Position numbers and translations under genes: made by a program. Below are positions 15,943-24,449 of a stretch of DNA of 64,000 nucleotides, in pieces. This DNA is from Glaciihabitans sp. INWT7 (GTDB taxonomy: Bacteria > Actinomycetota > Actinomycetes > Actinomycetales > Microbacteriaceae). Positions within the stretch are counted from its first letter, which is position 1, and each line of letters opens with the position of its first letter. The stretch is from the NCBI RefSeq assembly GCF_014217685.1, contig NZ_CP043653.1, forward strand, positions 996,419 through 1,060,418. The letters are read 5' to 3'. The notes beneath the pieces were generated by a model. That model made no database searches, was not told where the DNA came from, and saw nothing but the letters and a program-made list of their open reading frames with translations.

Positions 15943-16755
15943 TCAGGCCAGGGCCGCGATCACGCGATCGTGAAGCAACCCGTTGGTGGCGAGGGCGGAG
16001 CCGTGCCACGGCCCGTCTTCGCCCTCGACTGAAGTGAAGGTGCCGCCGGCCTCCCGCACGATCGGCACGAGGGCGGCCATGTCGTAGACCTGCAGGTCGA
16101 ACTCGCCGGAGACCTCGAGCAGGCCCTCCGCCACCATCATGTACGGCCACATATCGCCGTAGTCGCGGGTTCGCCACACTTGCCGCGTGAGTGCCAGGAG
16201 CTGGGGGAGCCTGCCGGCGTTCTCCCATCGGGTCAGGCCGCTGAGGCACATCGAGGCGTCGGCGAGCTCCGACACCTGGGACACATGGATGCGACGGGCT
16301 TGGTCGCTGTGGAGCGCACCGAGTTGTTCGTTGACGAAGGCGCCCTGGCCGGTCGCTCCCCACCAGCGTGTGCCGAGGGCCGGCGCGCTCACCACTCCCA
16401 CGACGGGAACGCCGTCGATCGCCAGCGAGATGAGGGTGGCCCAGATCGGCACGCCTCGCACGTAGTTCTTCGTGCCGTCGATCGGATCGATGATCCACTG
16501 CCGCCGGGAGTCGCTGCCCGCTCCCGGTTCGACCCCGAATTCCTCGCCGCGCACGGAGTCTCCGGCCCGGCTGTCCGCGATCGCCGCGCGCAGGGCGGTC
16601 TCGACCGCGCGGTCGGCATCCGACACCGGGGTCATGTCCGGCTTGGTGGTGACCACGAGGTCGACGGAGCGGAAGCGGTCCATCGAGATGGCATCCGCCA
16701 TGTCCGCGAGCTGACGGGCGAAGGAGAGGTCGGACTGCAGGCTGTATTCGGTCAC
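15943..16755 (-). CDS. hisN: histidinol-phosphatase, inositol monophosphatase family
   Basis: A Mg-dependent phosphatase (270 aa) of the inositol monophosphatase family. It contains GEEFG near residue 70, the metal-binding motif WIIDPIDGTKNYVRGVP near 88-104, and YDMAALVPIVREAGG in the C-terminal part. The WIIDPIDGTKNYVRG form is typical of actinobacterial HisN, the histidinol-phosphate phosphatase, though action on inositol phosphate cannot be excluded. It starts at GTG 16755, ten bases after rsgA ends. A TAACCT box that includes the rsgA stop codon lies seven bases before the GTG, so it may have its own leaderless promoter inside the aroA-rsgA-hisN run. Confidence 0.85.
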   Translation of the reverse strand: MTEYSLQSDLSFARQLADMADAISMDRFRSVDLVVTTKPDMTPVSDADRAVETALRAAIADSRAGDSVRGEEFGVEPGAGSDSRRQWIIDPIDGTKNYVRGVPIWATLISLAIDGVPVVGVVSAPALGTRWWGATGQGAFVNEQLGALHSDQARRIHVSQVSELADASMCLSGLTRWENAGRLPQLLALTRQVWRTRDYGDMWPYMMVAEGLLEVSGEFDLQVYDMAALVPIVREAGGTFTSVEGEDGPWHGSALATNGLLHDRVIAALA

Positions 16756-16765
16756 GGCATCAAGG

Positions 16766-17791
16766 TTAGGTGAGCGAGGCGAGCAGGCGTTGGAATGAGT
16801 CGAGTCGCAACTTGCCCGAATCGCCCAGCTCACCGGCGGCGACCCGTTCGTTCATCGCGCAGTCCGGAGCATCGGGCAGGTGCGTGCAGCCGCGCGGGCA
16901 GTCTTCGGCGATCGCGGCGAGGTCGGTGAACGCCCGCAGGATGTTCTCGGTGTTCACATGTCCGAGACCGAAGGACCGCACGCCGGGAGTGTCCACCACC
17001 CAGCCGCTGCCCACCCGGTACGAGATGGTGGACGAGGAGGTGTGGCGCCCGCGTCCGGTGACGCTGTTGACCCGGCCGATCGCCCGGTTGGCGTCGGGGA
17101 CAAGGGCGTTGACCAGAGTCGACTTTCCGACGCCGGAGTGCCCGACCGCCACGGTCGTATGCCCCTCGAGCAATGCGGCGATCTCGGCAGTCGGCATCGC
17201 CCCGACCCCGCTTCGAACGACAGTGATGTCGAGCCCGGCGAAGTTCGCCAGGAACTCGGTGGGGTCTGCGAGGTCGGTCTTGGTGATGCACAGGATCGGC
17301 GTGAGCCCGGCGTCGAAGGCCGCAACGAGGTAGCGGTCTACGAGCCGCGGACGCGGCTCCGGGTTGGCTGCCGCCACGACGATGAGCATCTGGTCGGCGT
17401 TCGCGACGATGATGCGCTCGACTTCATCCGAGTCGTCCGCACTGCGCCGGAGCACCGTTGTTCTCGGCTGGATGCGCACGATCCGAGTCAGGGTCCCCTC
17501 GTCTCCGGAGGTGTCACCCACCAGGTCGACATAGTCACCCGTGACGATCGGCTGTTTCCGAAGCTCACTAGCTCGGGAGGCGAGCGCGGCATGCTCCTCG
17601 GGGGTCCCCTCACCGACGATCACGGAGTATCGCCCGCGGTCGACGGTGAAGACCCGTCCCGTCACGGCATCCGTGTGCTCCGGTCGGATCTTGGTGCGAG
17701 CCCGGTTGCCCTTGGGGTTCGGGCGGTTGCGCGCCTCGTAGTCCGCGTACTTGTCGTCGTCGTCATCGTCGACATCGGTGAGCCAGCTCAT
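16766..17791 (-). CDS. rsgA: ribosome small subunit-dependent GTPase RsgA
   Basis: Circularly permuted GTPase (341 aa) that checks late maturation of the 30S subunit. An OB-fold lies in the N-terminal third. G4 (TKTD, residues 170-173) comes before G1 (GHSGVGKS, 217-224), the permuted order that defines the family. VVDTPGVRSFGL is the G3 region, and the C-terminal zinc knuckle is CPRGCTHLPDAPDC. The N-terminus holds an unusual run of Asp residues (7-13) coded by a GAC/GAT repeat. It starts three bases after aroA ends, an arrangement common in actinobacteria, and is probably cotranscribed with it. Confidence 0.95.
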   Translation of the reverse strand: MSWLTDVDDDDDDKYADYEARNRPNPKGNRARTKIRPEHTDAVTGRVFTVDRGRYSVIVGEGTPEEHAALASRASELRKQPIVTGDYVDLVGDTSGDEGTLTRIVRIQPRTTVLRRSADDSDEVERIIVANADQMLIVVAAANPEPRPRLVDRYLVAAFDAGLTPILCITKTDLADPTEFLANFAGLDITVVRSGVGAMPTAEIAALLEGHTTVAVGHSGVGKSTLVNALVPDANRAIGRVNSVTGRGRHTSSSTISYRVGSGWVVDTPGVRSFGLGHVNTENILRAFTDLAAIAEDCPRGCTHLPDAPDCAMNERVAAGELGDSGKLRLDSFQRLLASLT

Positions 17792-17794
17792 GCT

Positions 17795-19195
17795 TCAGAT
17801 CAGGTCGAGCGGATCGGCGGAGCGGGCGCGGAGGCCGAGCAGGGAGGCGGTCCAGAGCTCGGGGAACTGGGGGAGGGTCTTGGCCGTCGTGGCGATGTCG
17901 TTCACGGCCACCCCGTCGACCGCGAGTCCGATGATCGCGCCGGCCGTCGCCATGCGATGGTCTTCGTAGCTGTGCCAGAGTCCGCCGTGCAGCTGACGCG
18001 GGCGGATGACGAGACCGTCGTCGGTCTCGGTCACGTCGCCGCCGAGACCGTTGATCTCCGCGGCGAGAGCCGCGAGCCGGTCGGTCTCGTGCCCGCGCAG
18101 GTGGGCGATGCCGGTGAGCACGGTCTCCCCCTCCGCGAGGGCGGCGATGGCTGCGATGGTCGGGGCCAGCTCGCTCGCATTGTCGAGGCGGATGCCACGG
18201 AGCATGCCCGTGCCCGTGACGGTGAGGTCACCGAGCCCGTCGCCCGTCTCGGCGAACGAGACCTCGCCGCCCATCTCGGTGAGGATCGACGCCATCTCGG
18301 CGCCGACCTGCGTCGTGTGGGTTGGCCATCCCGTGACGGTGACCGACCCCCCGGCGACGAGCGCAGCACCCAGGAACGGGCCGGCATTGGAGAGATCGGG
18401 TTCGATGTCGATCTCGATGCCTGCGATCTCGCCGGGCGGAACGATCCAGACTCCGGGTTCGGGGTTCTGCACCGCAACGCCGCGGCGGGCGAGGGTTGCG
18501 ATGGTCATGTCGATGTGCGCGAGGCTCGGAAGCCCGTCCCCGATGTGCCTGAGGGTGAGGCCCTCGGTGAAACGTGCCCCGGCCAGGAGCAGTCCGGAGA
18601 CGAATTGGCTCGACGCGGAGGCATCGATCTCGATCTCCCCGCCGGCGACGGAACCGGTGGCGTAGAGACTGAACGGGAGCTTCCCGCGGCCGTCGTCGCT
18701 GACATCCACCCCCAGCGCCCGAAGCGAATCGATGGTCGTGCGCATCGGGCGTTTGCGGGCGGATTCATCACCGTCGAAGGCGACGGGTCCGAGCGCCAGA
18801 GCGGCGATCGGGGGCAGGAAACGCATCACCGTTCCGGCGAGCCCGCAGTCGATCGAGGTGCCGCCGGAGAGTTCCCCGGGGGTGATGAAGAGATCGGGAC
18901 CGAAGGGGGAGTCTCCCGGCAGCTCGACGATGTCCGTGCCGAGGGCGCGAAGGGCCTGGATCATCAGCGCAGTGTCGCGCGAGTGGAGCGGTGCGCGCAG
19001 GGTGGAGGGACCGCTCGCGATCGCCGAGAGCACGAGTTCGCGATTGGTGAGGGACTTCGATCCGGGCAGCGCGAGGCGGGCGGCGAGGGGCCCGGTTGCG
19101 AGGGGCGCGGCCCACGGCCCGGGCTCGCCGCCCAGGATCAGCCCCTCGTCGCCGAAAGGGTTGAATTCGGGGCCGGAATACTTGAATACATGCAT
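17795..19195 (-). CDS. aroA: 3-phosphoshikimate 1-carboxyvinyltransferase (EPSP synthase)
   Basis: Shikimate-pathway enzyme (466 aa) that joins phosphoenolpyruvate and shikimate 3-phosphate. The N-terminal signature LPGSKSLTNRELVLSAIA is near residues 43-60, DCGLAGTVMRFLPPIAAL near 115, GDESARKRPM near 142, and the C-terminal HLRGHETDRLAALAAEI and SYEDHRMATAGAIIGLA are catalytic and binding loops. A slightly long N-terminus is usual in actinobacteria. The ATG at 19195 lies inside a candidate SigR-type promoter that reads the other way toward sigR, so the two units share control DNA. A TACCCT box lies nine bases upstream. Confidence 0.96.
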   Translation of the reverse strand: MHVFKYSGPEFNPFGDEGLILGGEPGPWAAPLATGPLAARLALPGSKSLTNRELVLSAIASGPSTLRAPLHSRDTALMIQALRALGTDIVELPGDSPFGPDLFITPGELSGGTSIDCGLAGTVMRFLPPIAALALGPVAFDGDESARKRPMRTTIDSLRALGVDVSDDGRGKLPFSLYATGSVAGGEIEIDASASSQFVSGLLLAGARFTEGLTLRHIGDGLPSLAHIDMTIATLARRGVAVQNPEPGVWIVPPGEIAGIEIDIEPDLSNAGPFLGAALVAGGSVTVTGWPTHTTQVGAEMASILTEMGGEVSFAETGDGLGDLTVTGTGMLRGIRLDNASELAPTIAAIAALAEGETVLTGIAHLRGHETDRLAALAAEINGLGGDVTETDDGLVIRPRQLHGGLWHSYEDHRMATAGAIIGLAVDGVAVNDIATTAKTLPQFPELWTASLLGLRARSADPLDLI

Positions 19196-19200
19196 TGGTT
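19175..19200 (+). promoter_or_regulatory. SigR/SigH-type autoregulatory promoter
   Basis: GGAAT (19175-19179), 18 bases, then GTT (19198-19200), reading toward the sigma gene. The -35 box lies inside the first codons of the divergent aroA gene. Transcription would begin near 19207, ahead of a strong ribosome binding site and the GTG at 19256. Autoregulation from such a promoter is established for SigR/SigH in other actinobacteria. Confidence 0.6.
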
Positions 19201-19255
19201 ACTAAGGGTATCGGCACCGCACCCAGAAGGGATGCTGCCGAGGAGAGGATGACCC

Positions 19256-20044
19256 GTGCCCGTTCTGCTCGAGCGCCCCGCCGTGATGGGGCCCGCAGCC
19301 CCACTCAGCGGCCAGGCCTCTCGCTGGCGCAGCGAAGTAAGCTTGGCGGCGATGAGCACTTCGAAGGATGACACCGCCACTCCCGCCGACCCGGAAGCCG
19401 CGGCATCCGAGGTCGCGACCGCAGAGCCGGAGACGCCAGTAGTGGACGTCCGCACGCTCTTCGAGGCCCAGGCGATCCCCTTCATGGATCAGCTGTACGC
19501 CGCCGGCCTCCGGATGACGCGCAACCCGTCCGATGCCGCCGACCTGGTGCAGGAGACCTTCGTCAAGGCGTTCGCCGCCTTCGCCCAGTTCCAGCAGGGA
19601 ACGAATCTCAAGGCCTGGCTGTACCGCATCCTCACCAACACCTTCATCAACAACTACCGCAAGAAGCAGCGCGACCCCTACCAGGGAACCATCGACGAAC
19701 TCGAGGACTGGCAGCTCGGCGGTGCCGAATCGGTGACCCAGGGTCGATCCACCCGCTCGGCCGAGGCAGAGGCGATCGATCATCTGCCCGACAGCGCGGT
19801 GAAGGATGCCCTTCAGGCCATCCCGGAGGATTTCCGGATGGCCGTCTACTTCGCCGACGTCGAGGGCTTCTCCTATCAGGAGATCGCCGACATCATGAAG
19901 ACCCCCGTGGGTACCGTCATGAGCCGCCTGCATCGTGGCAGGCGGATGCTGCGGGACCTGCTCTCCGAGTACGCGATCGAACGAGGCATCAACACCTCGG
20001 GAACGCGTGCCCAACCTGCCACTGCTGGGAGTAAGAAGAAATGA
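19256..20044 (+). CDS. sigR: RNA polymerase sigma factor, SigR/SigH (ECF) type
   Basis: ECF sigma factor of the SigR/SigH disulfide-stress group. Region 2 contains [26 protein letters not shown] and [14 protein letters not shown]. Region 4 contains [45 protein letters not shown]. Two starts are plausible. A GTG at 19256 with AGGAGAGG nine bases upstream gives 262 residues. An ATG at 19352 gives the canonical 230-residue form. Actinomycete SigR is known to exist as a stable short and an unstable long isoform, so both may be used. The stop overlaps the ATG of the anti-sigma gene (ATGA). A SigR-type promoter lies at 19175-19200. Confidence 0.92.
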   Translation: MPVLLERPAVMGPAAPLSGQASRWRSEVSLAAMSTSKDDTATPADPEAAASEVATAEPETPVVDVRTLFEAQAIPFMDQLYAAGLRMTRNPSDAADLVQETFVKAFAAFAQFQQGTNLKAWLYRILTNTFINNYRKKQRDPYQGTIDELEDWQLGGAESVTQGRSTRSAEAEAIDHLPDSAVKDALQAIPEDFRMAVYFADVEGFSYQEIADIMKTPVGTVMSRLHRGRRMLRDLLSEYAIERGINTSGTRAQPATAGSKKK

Positions 20045-20283
20045 CCGACTGCGGATGCGACAAGGCGAAAGCCGAACTCGAAGAGTACCTGCACAATGAA
20101 TTGGCCAAGGCGGATGCCGCGGACATCGCCGAGCACATCGCGAACTGCGATGACTGCACCGGTGAAGCGCACGTGGGAATCGTGCTGACGCAGGCCGTGC
20201 AGCGTGCGTGCCGCGAGACCGCACCGAGCGACCTGCGCGACCAGGTCCTGCTCACGCTGCGCACCCTGCAGTCGAACCACTGA
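20041..20283 (+). CDS. rsrA: zinc-containing anti-sigma factor, RsrA/RshA type
   Basis: An 80-residue redox-sensing anti-sigma factor. It carries the zinc-binding HX3CX2C motif (His32, Cys36, Cys39 in HIANCDDC) and two more N-terminal cysteines (Cys4, Cys6) that could form the trigger disulfide. In the known system, reduced zinc-bound RsrA holds SigR. Oxidation forms a disulfide, expels zinc and frees the sigma factor. It overlaps the sigma gene by ATGA and ends upstream of a strong hairpin. Confidence 0.9.
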   Translation: MTDCGCDKAKAELEEYLHNELAKADAADIAEHIANCDDCTGEAHVGIVLTQAVQRACRETAPSDLRDQVLLTLRTLQSNH

Positions 20284-20415
20284 CGTCTCCTCGGCCCGCC
20301 GCCCTGGATCCAAGTGTCGATGGGAGACGTGACCCGGAGTCCGCTCTGCACCCTCACGATCGTCGTTTGCGCCCCGACTTCGTGGCCCCGGACACGTGCC
20401 CGCCACGTCGCACAG

Positions 20416-20453
20416 GCCAAGAGCCCGCCACCGGAAGGGGGCGGGCTCTTGGC
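20416..20453. terminator. bidirectional terminator between rsrA and kgd
   Basis: A perfect 14-bp stem (GCCAAGAGCCCGCC at 20416-20429 with GGCGGGCTCTTGGC at 20440-20453) with a ten-base loop lies between two convergent genes. There is no T-run. The stability and placement favour termination in both directions. The remainder of the gap (20284-20415) shows nothing recognisable. Confidence 0.75.
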
Positions 20454-20462
20454 GCAGAACTC

Positions 20463-23400
20463 CTATCGAACCGTCAGGGCGTGGTCCATCAGGTCGATGA
20501 GCTCCTGAGCGCTGCGCTTGGCTGATCCGGTGGCGGGGCTCGCGGATGCCGGACGAGAGGCGACCGAGATCGTGTGGCCCTCGTCGAGGCGCTTCGCCAG
20601 TTCGAGGCAGATGAACGGCCAGGCTCCCATGTTCTCCGGCTCTTCCTGCGCCCACATCAGCTCGGCGTTCGGGTACTGCTCGAGCACGGCCTTCAGCTGC
20701 TGCTGCGGCAACGGGTAGTACTGCTCGAGACGCACGAGCGCGACATCCGTCTGCTGGCGCTTCTCCACCTCGGCGAGCAGGTCGTAGTGGATCTTGCCGG
20801 CGTGCAGCACGACCCGCTTGACGGCGCCCTTGTCGGTGATCCTCGAATCGTCGATGACCGGCTCGAACTTGCCGTTCGTAAACTCGGCGATGTCGCTCGT
20901 CGCCCCCCGCAGTCGCAGCATCGCCTTCGGGGTGAAGACGATGAGCGGTCGACGCGGCCGGGCATAGGCCTGACGGCGCAGCAGGTGGAAATACGATGCC
21001 GGGGTCGACGGCCGCGCCACGGTCATGTTGTTCTCGGCGCAGAGCTGCAGGTAGCGCTCGATCCGGGCGGATGAATGGTCCGGACCCTGGCCCTCGTAGC
21101 CGTGGGGCAACAGCAGCACGACGCTGGAGCGCTGGCCCCACTTCTGCTCTGCGCTCGAGATGAACTCGTCGATGATGATCTGGGCACCATCGGCGAAGTC
21201 ACCGAACTGAGCCTCCCAGAGCACGAGCGCGTCGGCTCGTTCGACCGAGTAGCCGTACTCGAAGCCCATCGCGGCGTATTCGCTCAGCAGCGTGTCGTAG
21301 ATCCAGAACCGGGCCTGGTTGTCGCTGAGGTTGCCGAGCGGCAGCCATTCCTGGCCGTTGAGACGGTCGTGGAGCACCGCGTGGCGCTGCACGAAGGTGC
21401 CGCGTCGGGTGTCCTGGCCGGCCATCCGCACCGGGGTGCCTTCGAGCAGCAGCGAGCCGAGGGCCAGCAACTCGCCGAAGCCCCAGTCGATCGATCCGTT
21501 CCGGCTCATCTCGGTGCGCTTCTTGAGCAGCTGCTGGAGCTTCGGATGCACCGTGAACCCGGCAGGCGGGTTGTCGTGGGCATCTCCGATGGTGGTGATC
21601 ACGGCTTCGCTCACCGCGGTGGAGGTGGGCTCGCCGGAACGGTCGTCCTGCTGGGATCCCGGTCGTTCGAGGTCGGAGACGGCGTTGCCGTCCGCGGTGA
21701 TGATCGGCATCGACCCGGTCTGCGCCGCGTGGGTCTCGGCGAAGGCACGCTCGAGGCGGTCCTGGAAGTCGGCGTGGGCGGCGTCGTACTCCTCCTGCGT
21801 GATGTCGCCTCGACCGACGAGAGCCTCGACGTAGAGGGTGCGCACGCCGCGCTTGGCCTCGATGAGGTTGTACATCAGCGGCTGGGTCATCGACGGGTCG
21901 TCGCCCTCGTTGTGACCGCGGCGGCGGTAGCAGATGAGGTCGATGACCACGTCCCGATGGAACTTCTGGCGGTAGGCGAAGGCGAGCTCGGCCACCCGGA
22001 TGACGGCCTCTGGGTCGTCGCCGTTCACATGGAAGATCGGGGCCTGGATGGTCTTCGCGACATCCGTTGAGTAGATCGACGTGCGACCCTCCCCGGGAGG
22101 AGTCGTGAAGCCCACCTGGTTGTTGATGTTGACGTGCACGGTTCCGCCGGTGCGGTAGGCGCGCAGCTGGGACATCTGCAGGATCTCGGAGACGATGCCC
22201 TGGCCGGCCATCGCGGCGTCGCCGTGCACCATCACCGGCAGCACGCTGAAGGTGCCGATCGGCTTGCGGTCCTGCTTGGCGCGCACGATGCCCTCGAGCA
22301 CGCCGTCGACGGCCTCGAGGTGGGACGGGTTCGCGGCGAGGTAGACCGGGATCTGGTCGCCCTTCGCGCTCGTGAAGGTGCCCTCGGTGCCGAGGTGGTA
22401 CTTGACGTCACCGGAGCCCTGCACGGTGCGGGGATCCTGGGTTCCCTCGAACTCGCGGAAGATCTGACCGTACGTCTTGCCCGCGATGTTGGTGAGGACG
22501 TTGAGACGCCCGCGGTGGGCCATGCCGATGGCGACCTCGTCGAGGTCGGCTTCGGCAGCGCCCTGGAGCAGAGCATCCAGGAGGGCGATGGTGGATTCGC
22601 CGCCCTCGAGGCTGAAGCGCTTCTGGCCGACGTACTTGGTCTGCAGGAAGGTCTCGAAGGCCTCGGCCTCGTTCAGCTTGCCGAGGATGCGAAGCTGTTC
22701 GTCCTTCGTGGGCTTCGTGTAGACCTTCTCCACGTGCTGCTGGATCCAGGCACGCTGCTCCGGGTCTTGGATGTGCATGTACTCGATGCCGATGGTGCGG
22801 CAGTAGGAGTCGCGGAGCACGCCGAGGATCTCGCGAAGCAGCGCGGCACGCTTGCCGCCGAATCCACCCGTGACGAACTCACGGTCGAGGTCCCAGAAGG
22901 TGAGCCCATGGCTCGAGATGTCGAGGTCGGGGTGGGTGCGCTGCTTGTATTCGAGCGGGTCGACATCGGCCATGAGATGCCCGCGCACGCGGAACGAATT
23001 GATGAGCTCCTGCACCCGGGCGGTCTTGCCCACCTGGTTGCCGAGGTCGACGTGGATGTCGCTCGCCCAGTGGATCGGGTCGTAGGGGATGCGCAGGTCG
23101 GAGAAGATGCCCTGGTAGAAGTCGCGCTGGCCGATGAGCAGCTCGTGCACCTTCTTGAGGAACTCGCCGGAGCCGGCTCCCTGGATGACGCGGTGATCGT
23201 AGGTCGACGTGAGCGTGATCGTCTTGCCGATGCCGAGATCGGCGAGAGTCGTGAGCGACATGCCCTGGAACTCGGCCGGGTACTCGAGGGCGCCCGCTCC
23301 GATGATGGCGCCGGCCCCCTTCATGAGACGCGGCACGGAATGCTCGGTGCCGATTCCGCCCGGGTTGGTGAGCGAGATAGTGTTGCCGGCGTAGTCCGCG

Positions 23401-24302
23401 GCGGTCAGCTTGTTGTTGCGGGCGCGGGTGACCACGTCCTCGTACGCTACGAGGAACTCCTGGAAGCCCATCGTCTCGGTGTTCTTGATGCCGGGTACGA
23501 GCAGTGCCCGGGTGCCGTCGGGCTTCGGCAGATCGATCGCGATCGCGAGGTTGATGTGCGCCGGTGCGACGACCGAGGGCTTGCCGTCGACCTCTTCGTA
23601 GTAGACGTTCTGGCTCGGAAACTCCTTGAGCGTCTGCACGAGAGCCCACGCGATGAGATGGGTGAACGACACCTTGCCGCCGCGGGCGCGCTTGAGGTGG
23701 TTGTTGATCACGATGCGGTTGTCGATCATCAGCTTGGCCGGGATAGTGCGCACGCTGGTCGCCGTCGGCACGGTGAGGCTGGCATCCATGTTCGCGGCGA
23801 GCGACTTCGACATGCCCTTGAGCGGGGAGACCACGTCCTGTGGCTCGGCGGTCGCGGCATCCGTCGTGGCGATCGGTGCGGTCTGGGGGGAGGTTTCGGG
23901 CGCCTGCGCCGGGATCGGCTGCGGCTTCGGCTGAATGGAGGTCGTACGGGCGATGGGCTGGCTGCCGGTGGTCGTGGGCGGCTCAACCGGGGCCGGGGCC
24001 GGGGCCGGGGCCGAAGGGGCGGCTTCTACGGGGGCCTGGGGCGCGACGGGCTCGGCGGGAGCCGCGGGCTGCGACGGAGCGCTCGGCTCGGCGGGGGCAG
24101 CGGGAGGGGTCGGCGCCGGGGGAGTGGAGGAGGCCTCCACAGTGGTCTGGTGGTAGCTCTCGAGGATCGGCCACCACGACTGGTCTACCGAGTTGCGATC
24201 GACGATGAAACGTTCGTACATCTCATCGACGAGCCACTCGTTCGCTCCGAATTCACCGGAGGATCCATCTTCTGATGCCACTCCGGTCACTTGGCTAGAC
24301 AC
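20463..24302 (-). CDS. kgd: multifunctional 2-oxoglutarate metabolism enzyme Kgd (SucA/SucB-like fusion)
   Basis: A 1279-residue fusion typical of actinobacteria. A short E1-type N-terminus (NEWLVDEMYERFIVDRNSVDQSWW, about 21-45) and a long Pro/Ala linker (about 58-140) are followed by an E2 acyltransferase domain with STYDHRVIQGAGSGEFL near residue 370, then the thiamine-diphosphate E1 domain with VMVHGDAAMAGQGIVSE near 690 and VMVHGD-type metal binding. It lacks a lipoyl domain, which is supplied by the pyruvate dehydrogenase E2. It acts in the TCA cycle as oxoglutarate dehydrogenase component and/or decarboxylase, and in Mycobacterium/Corynebacterium it is inhibited by an FHA protein. It starts at GTG 24302. 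Confidence 0.95.
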   Translation of the reverse strand: MSSQVTGVASEDGSSGEFGANEWLVDEMYERFIVDRNSVDQSWWPILESYHQTTVEASSTPPAPTPPAAPAEPSAPSQPAAPAEPVAPQAPVEAAPSAPAPAPAPVEPPTTTGSQPIARTTSIQPKPQPIPAQAPETSPQTAPIATTDAATAEPQDVVSPLKGMSKSLAANMDASLTVPTATSVRTIPAKLMIDNRIVINNHLKRARGGKVSFTHLIAWALVQTLKEFPSQNVYYEEVDGKPSVVAPAHINLAIAIDLPKPDGTRALLVPGIKNTETMGFQEFLVAYEDVVTRARNNKLTAADYAGNTISLTNPGGIGTEHSVPRLMKGAGAIIGAGALEYPAEFQGMSLTTLADLGIGKTITLTSTYDHRVIQGAGSGEFLKKVHELLIGQRDFYQGIFSDLRIPYDPIHWASDIHVDLGNQVGKTARVQELINSFRVRGHLMADVDPLEYKQRTHPDLDISSHGLTFWDLDREFVTGGFGGKRAALLREILGVLRDSYCRTIGIEYMHIQDPEQRAWIQQHVEKVYTKPTKDEQLRILGKLNEAEAFETFLQTKYVGQKRFSLEGGESTIALLDALLQGAAEADLDEVAIGMAHRGRLNVLTNIAGKTYGQIFREFEGTQDPRTVQGSGDVKYHLGTEGTFTSAKGDQIPVYLAANPSHLEAVDGVLEGIVRAKQDRKPIGTFSVLPVMVHGDAAMAGQGIVSEILQMSQLRAYRTGGTVHVNINNQVGFTTPPGEGRTSIYSTDVAKTIQAPIFHVNGDDPEAVIRVAELAFAYRQKFHRDVVIDLICYRRRGHNEGDDPSMTQPLMYNLIEAKRGVRTLYVEALVGRGDITQEEYDAAHADFQDRLERAFAETHAAQTGSMPIITADGNAVSDLERPGSQQDDRSGEPTSTAVSEAVITTIGDAHDNPPAGFTVHPKLQQLLKKRTEMSRNGSIDWGFGELLALGSLLLEGTPVRMAGQDTRRGTFVQRHAVLHDRLNGQEWLPLGNLSDNQARFWIYDTLLSEYAAMGFEYGYSVERADALVLWEAQFGDFADGAQIIIDEFISSAEQKWGQRSSVVLLLPHGYEGQGPDHSSARIERYLQLCAENNMTVARPSTPASYFHLLRRQAYARPRRPLIVFTPKAMLRLRGATSDIAEFTNGKFEPVIDDSRITDKGAVKRVVLHAGKIHYDLLAEVEKRQQTDVALVRLEQYYPLPQQQLKAVLEQYPNAELMWAQEEPENMGAWPFICLELAKRLDEGHTISVASRPASASPATGSAKRSAQELIDLMDHALTVR

Positions 24303-24449
24303 AGCCGATCGCCCACTCTCTTTGAATCGCTGTTCTCACTGATCTCATCGGTGTGCGGACCGGTGTTCCACGCTGGCCACAGACACTTCAAGCTTAATCG
24401 CATCGGAGCGGCCCTCCGTGCCTAGCGGCGAGGGATTACCTTTAAAACC

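Noticed and set aside
17753-17775. GAC/GAT repeat in rsgA as a phase-variable tract
   Set aside because: The unit is a triplet, so changes would only alter the number of Asp residues and not switch the gene off.
16880-19252. A 790-codon open frame on the plus strand across rsgA and aroA
   Set aside because: It is antisense to two clearly conserved genes, and its translation is rich in Gly, Arg, Glu and Val without any motif. Long antisense frames are expected in GC-rich DNA.
22134-24275. A 713-codon open frame opposite kgd
   Set aside because: It mirrors the codon bias of kgd and encodes a low-complexity Gly/Arg/Leu/Val-rich product; the minus-strand gene is certain.
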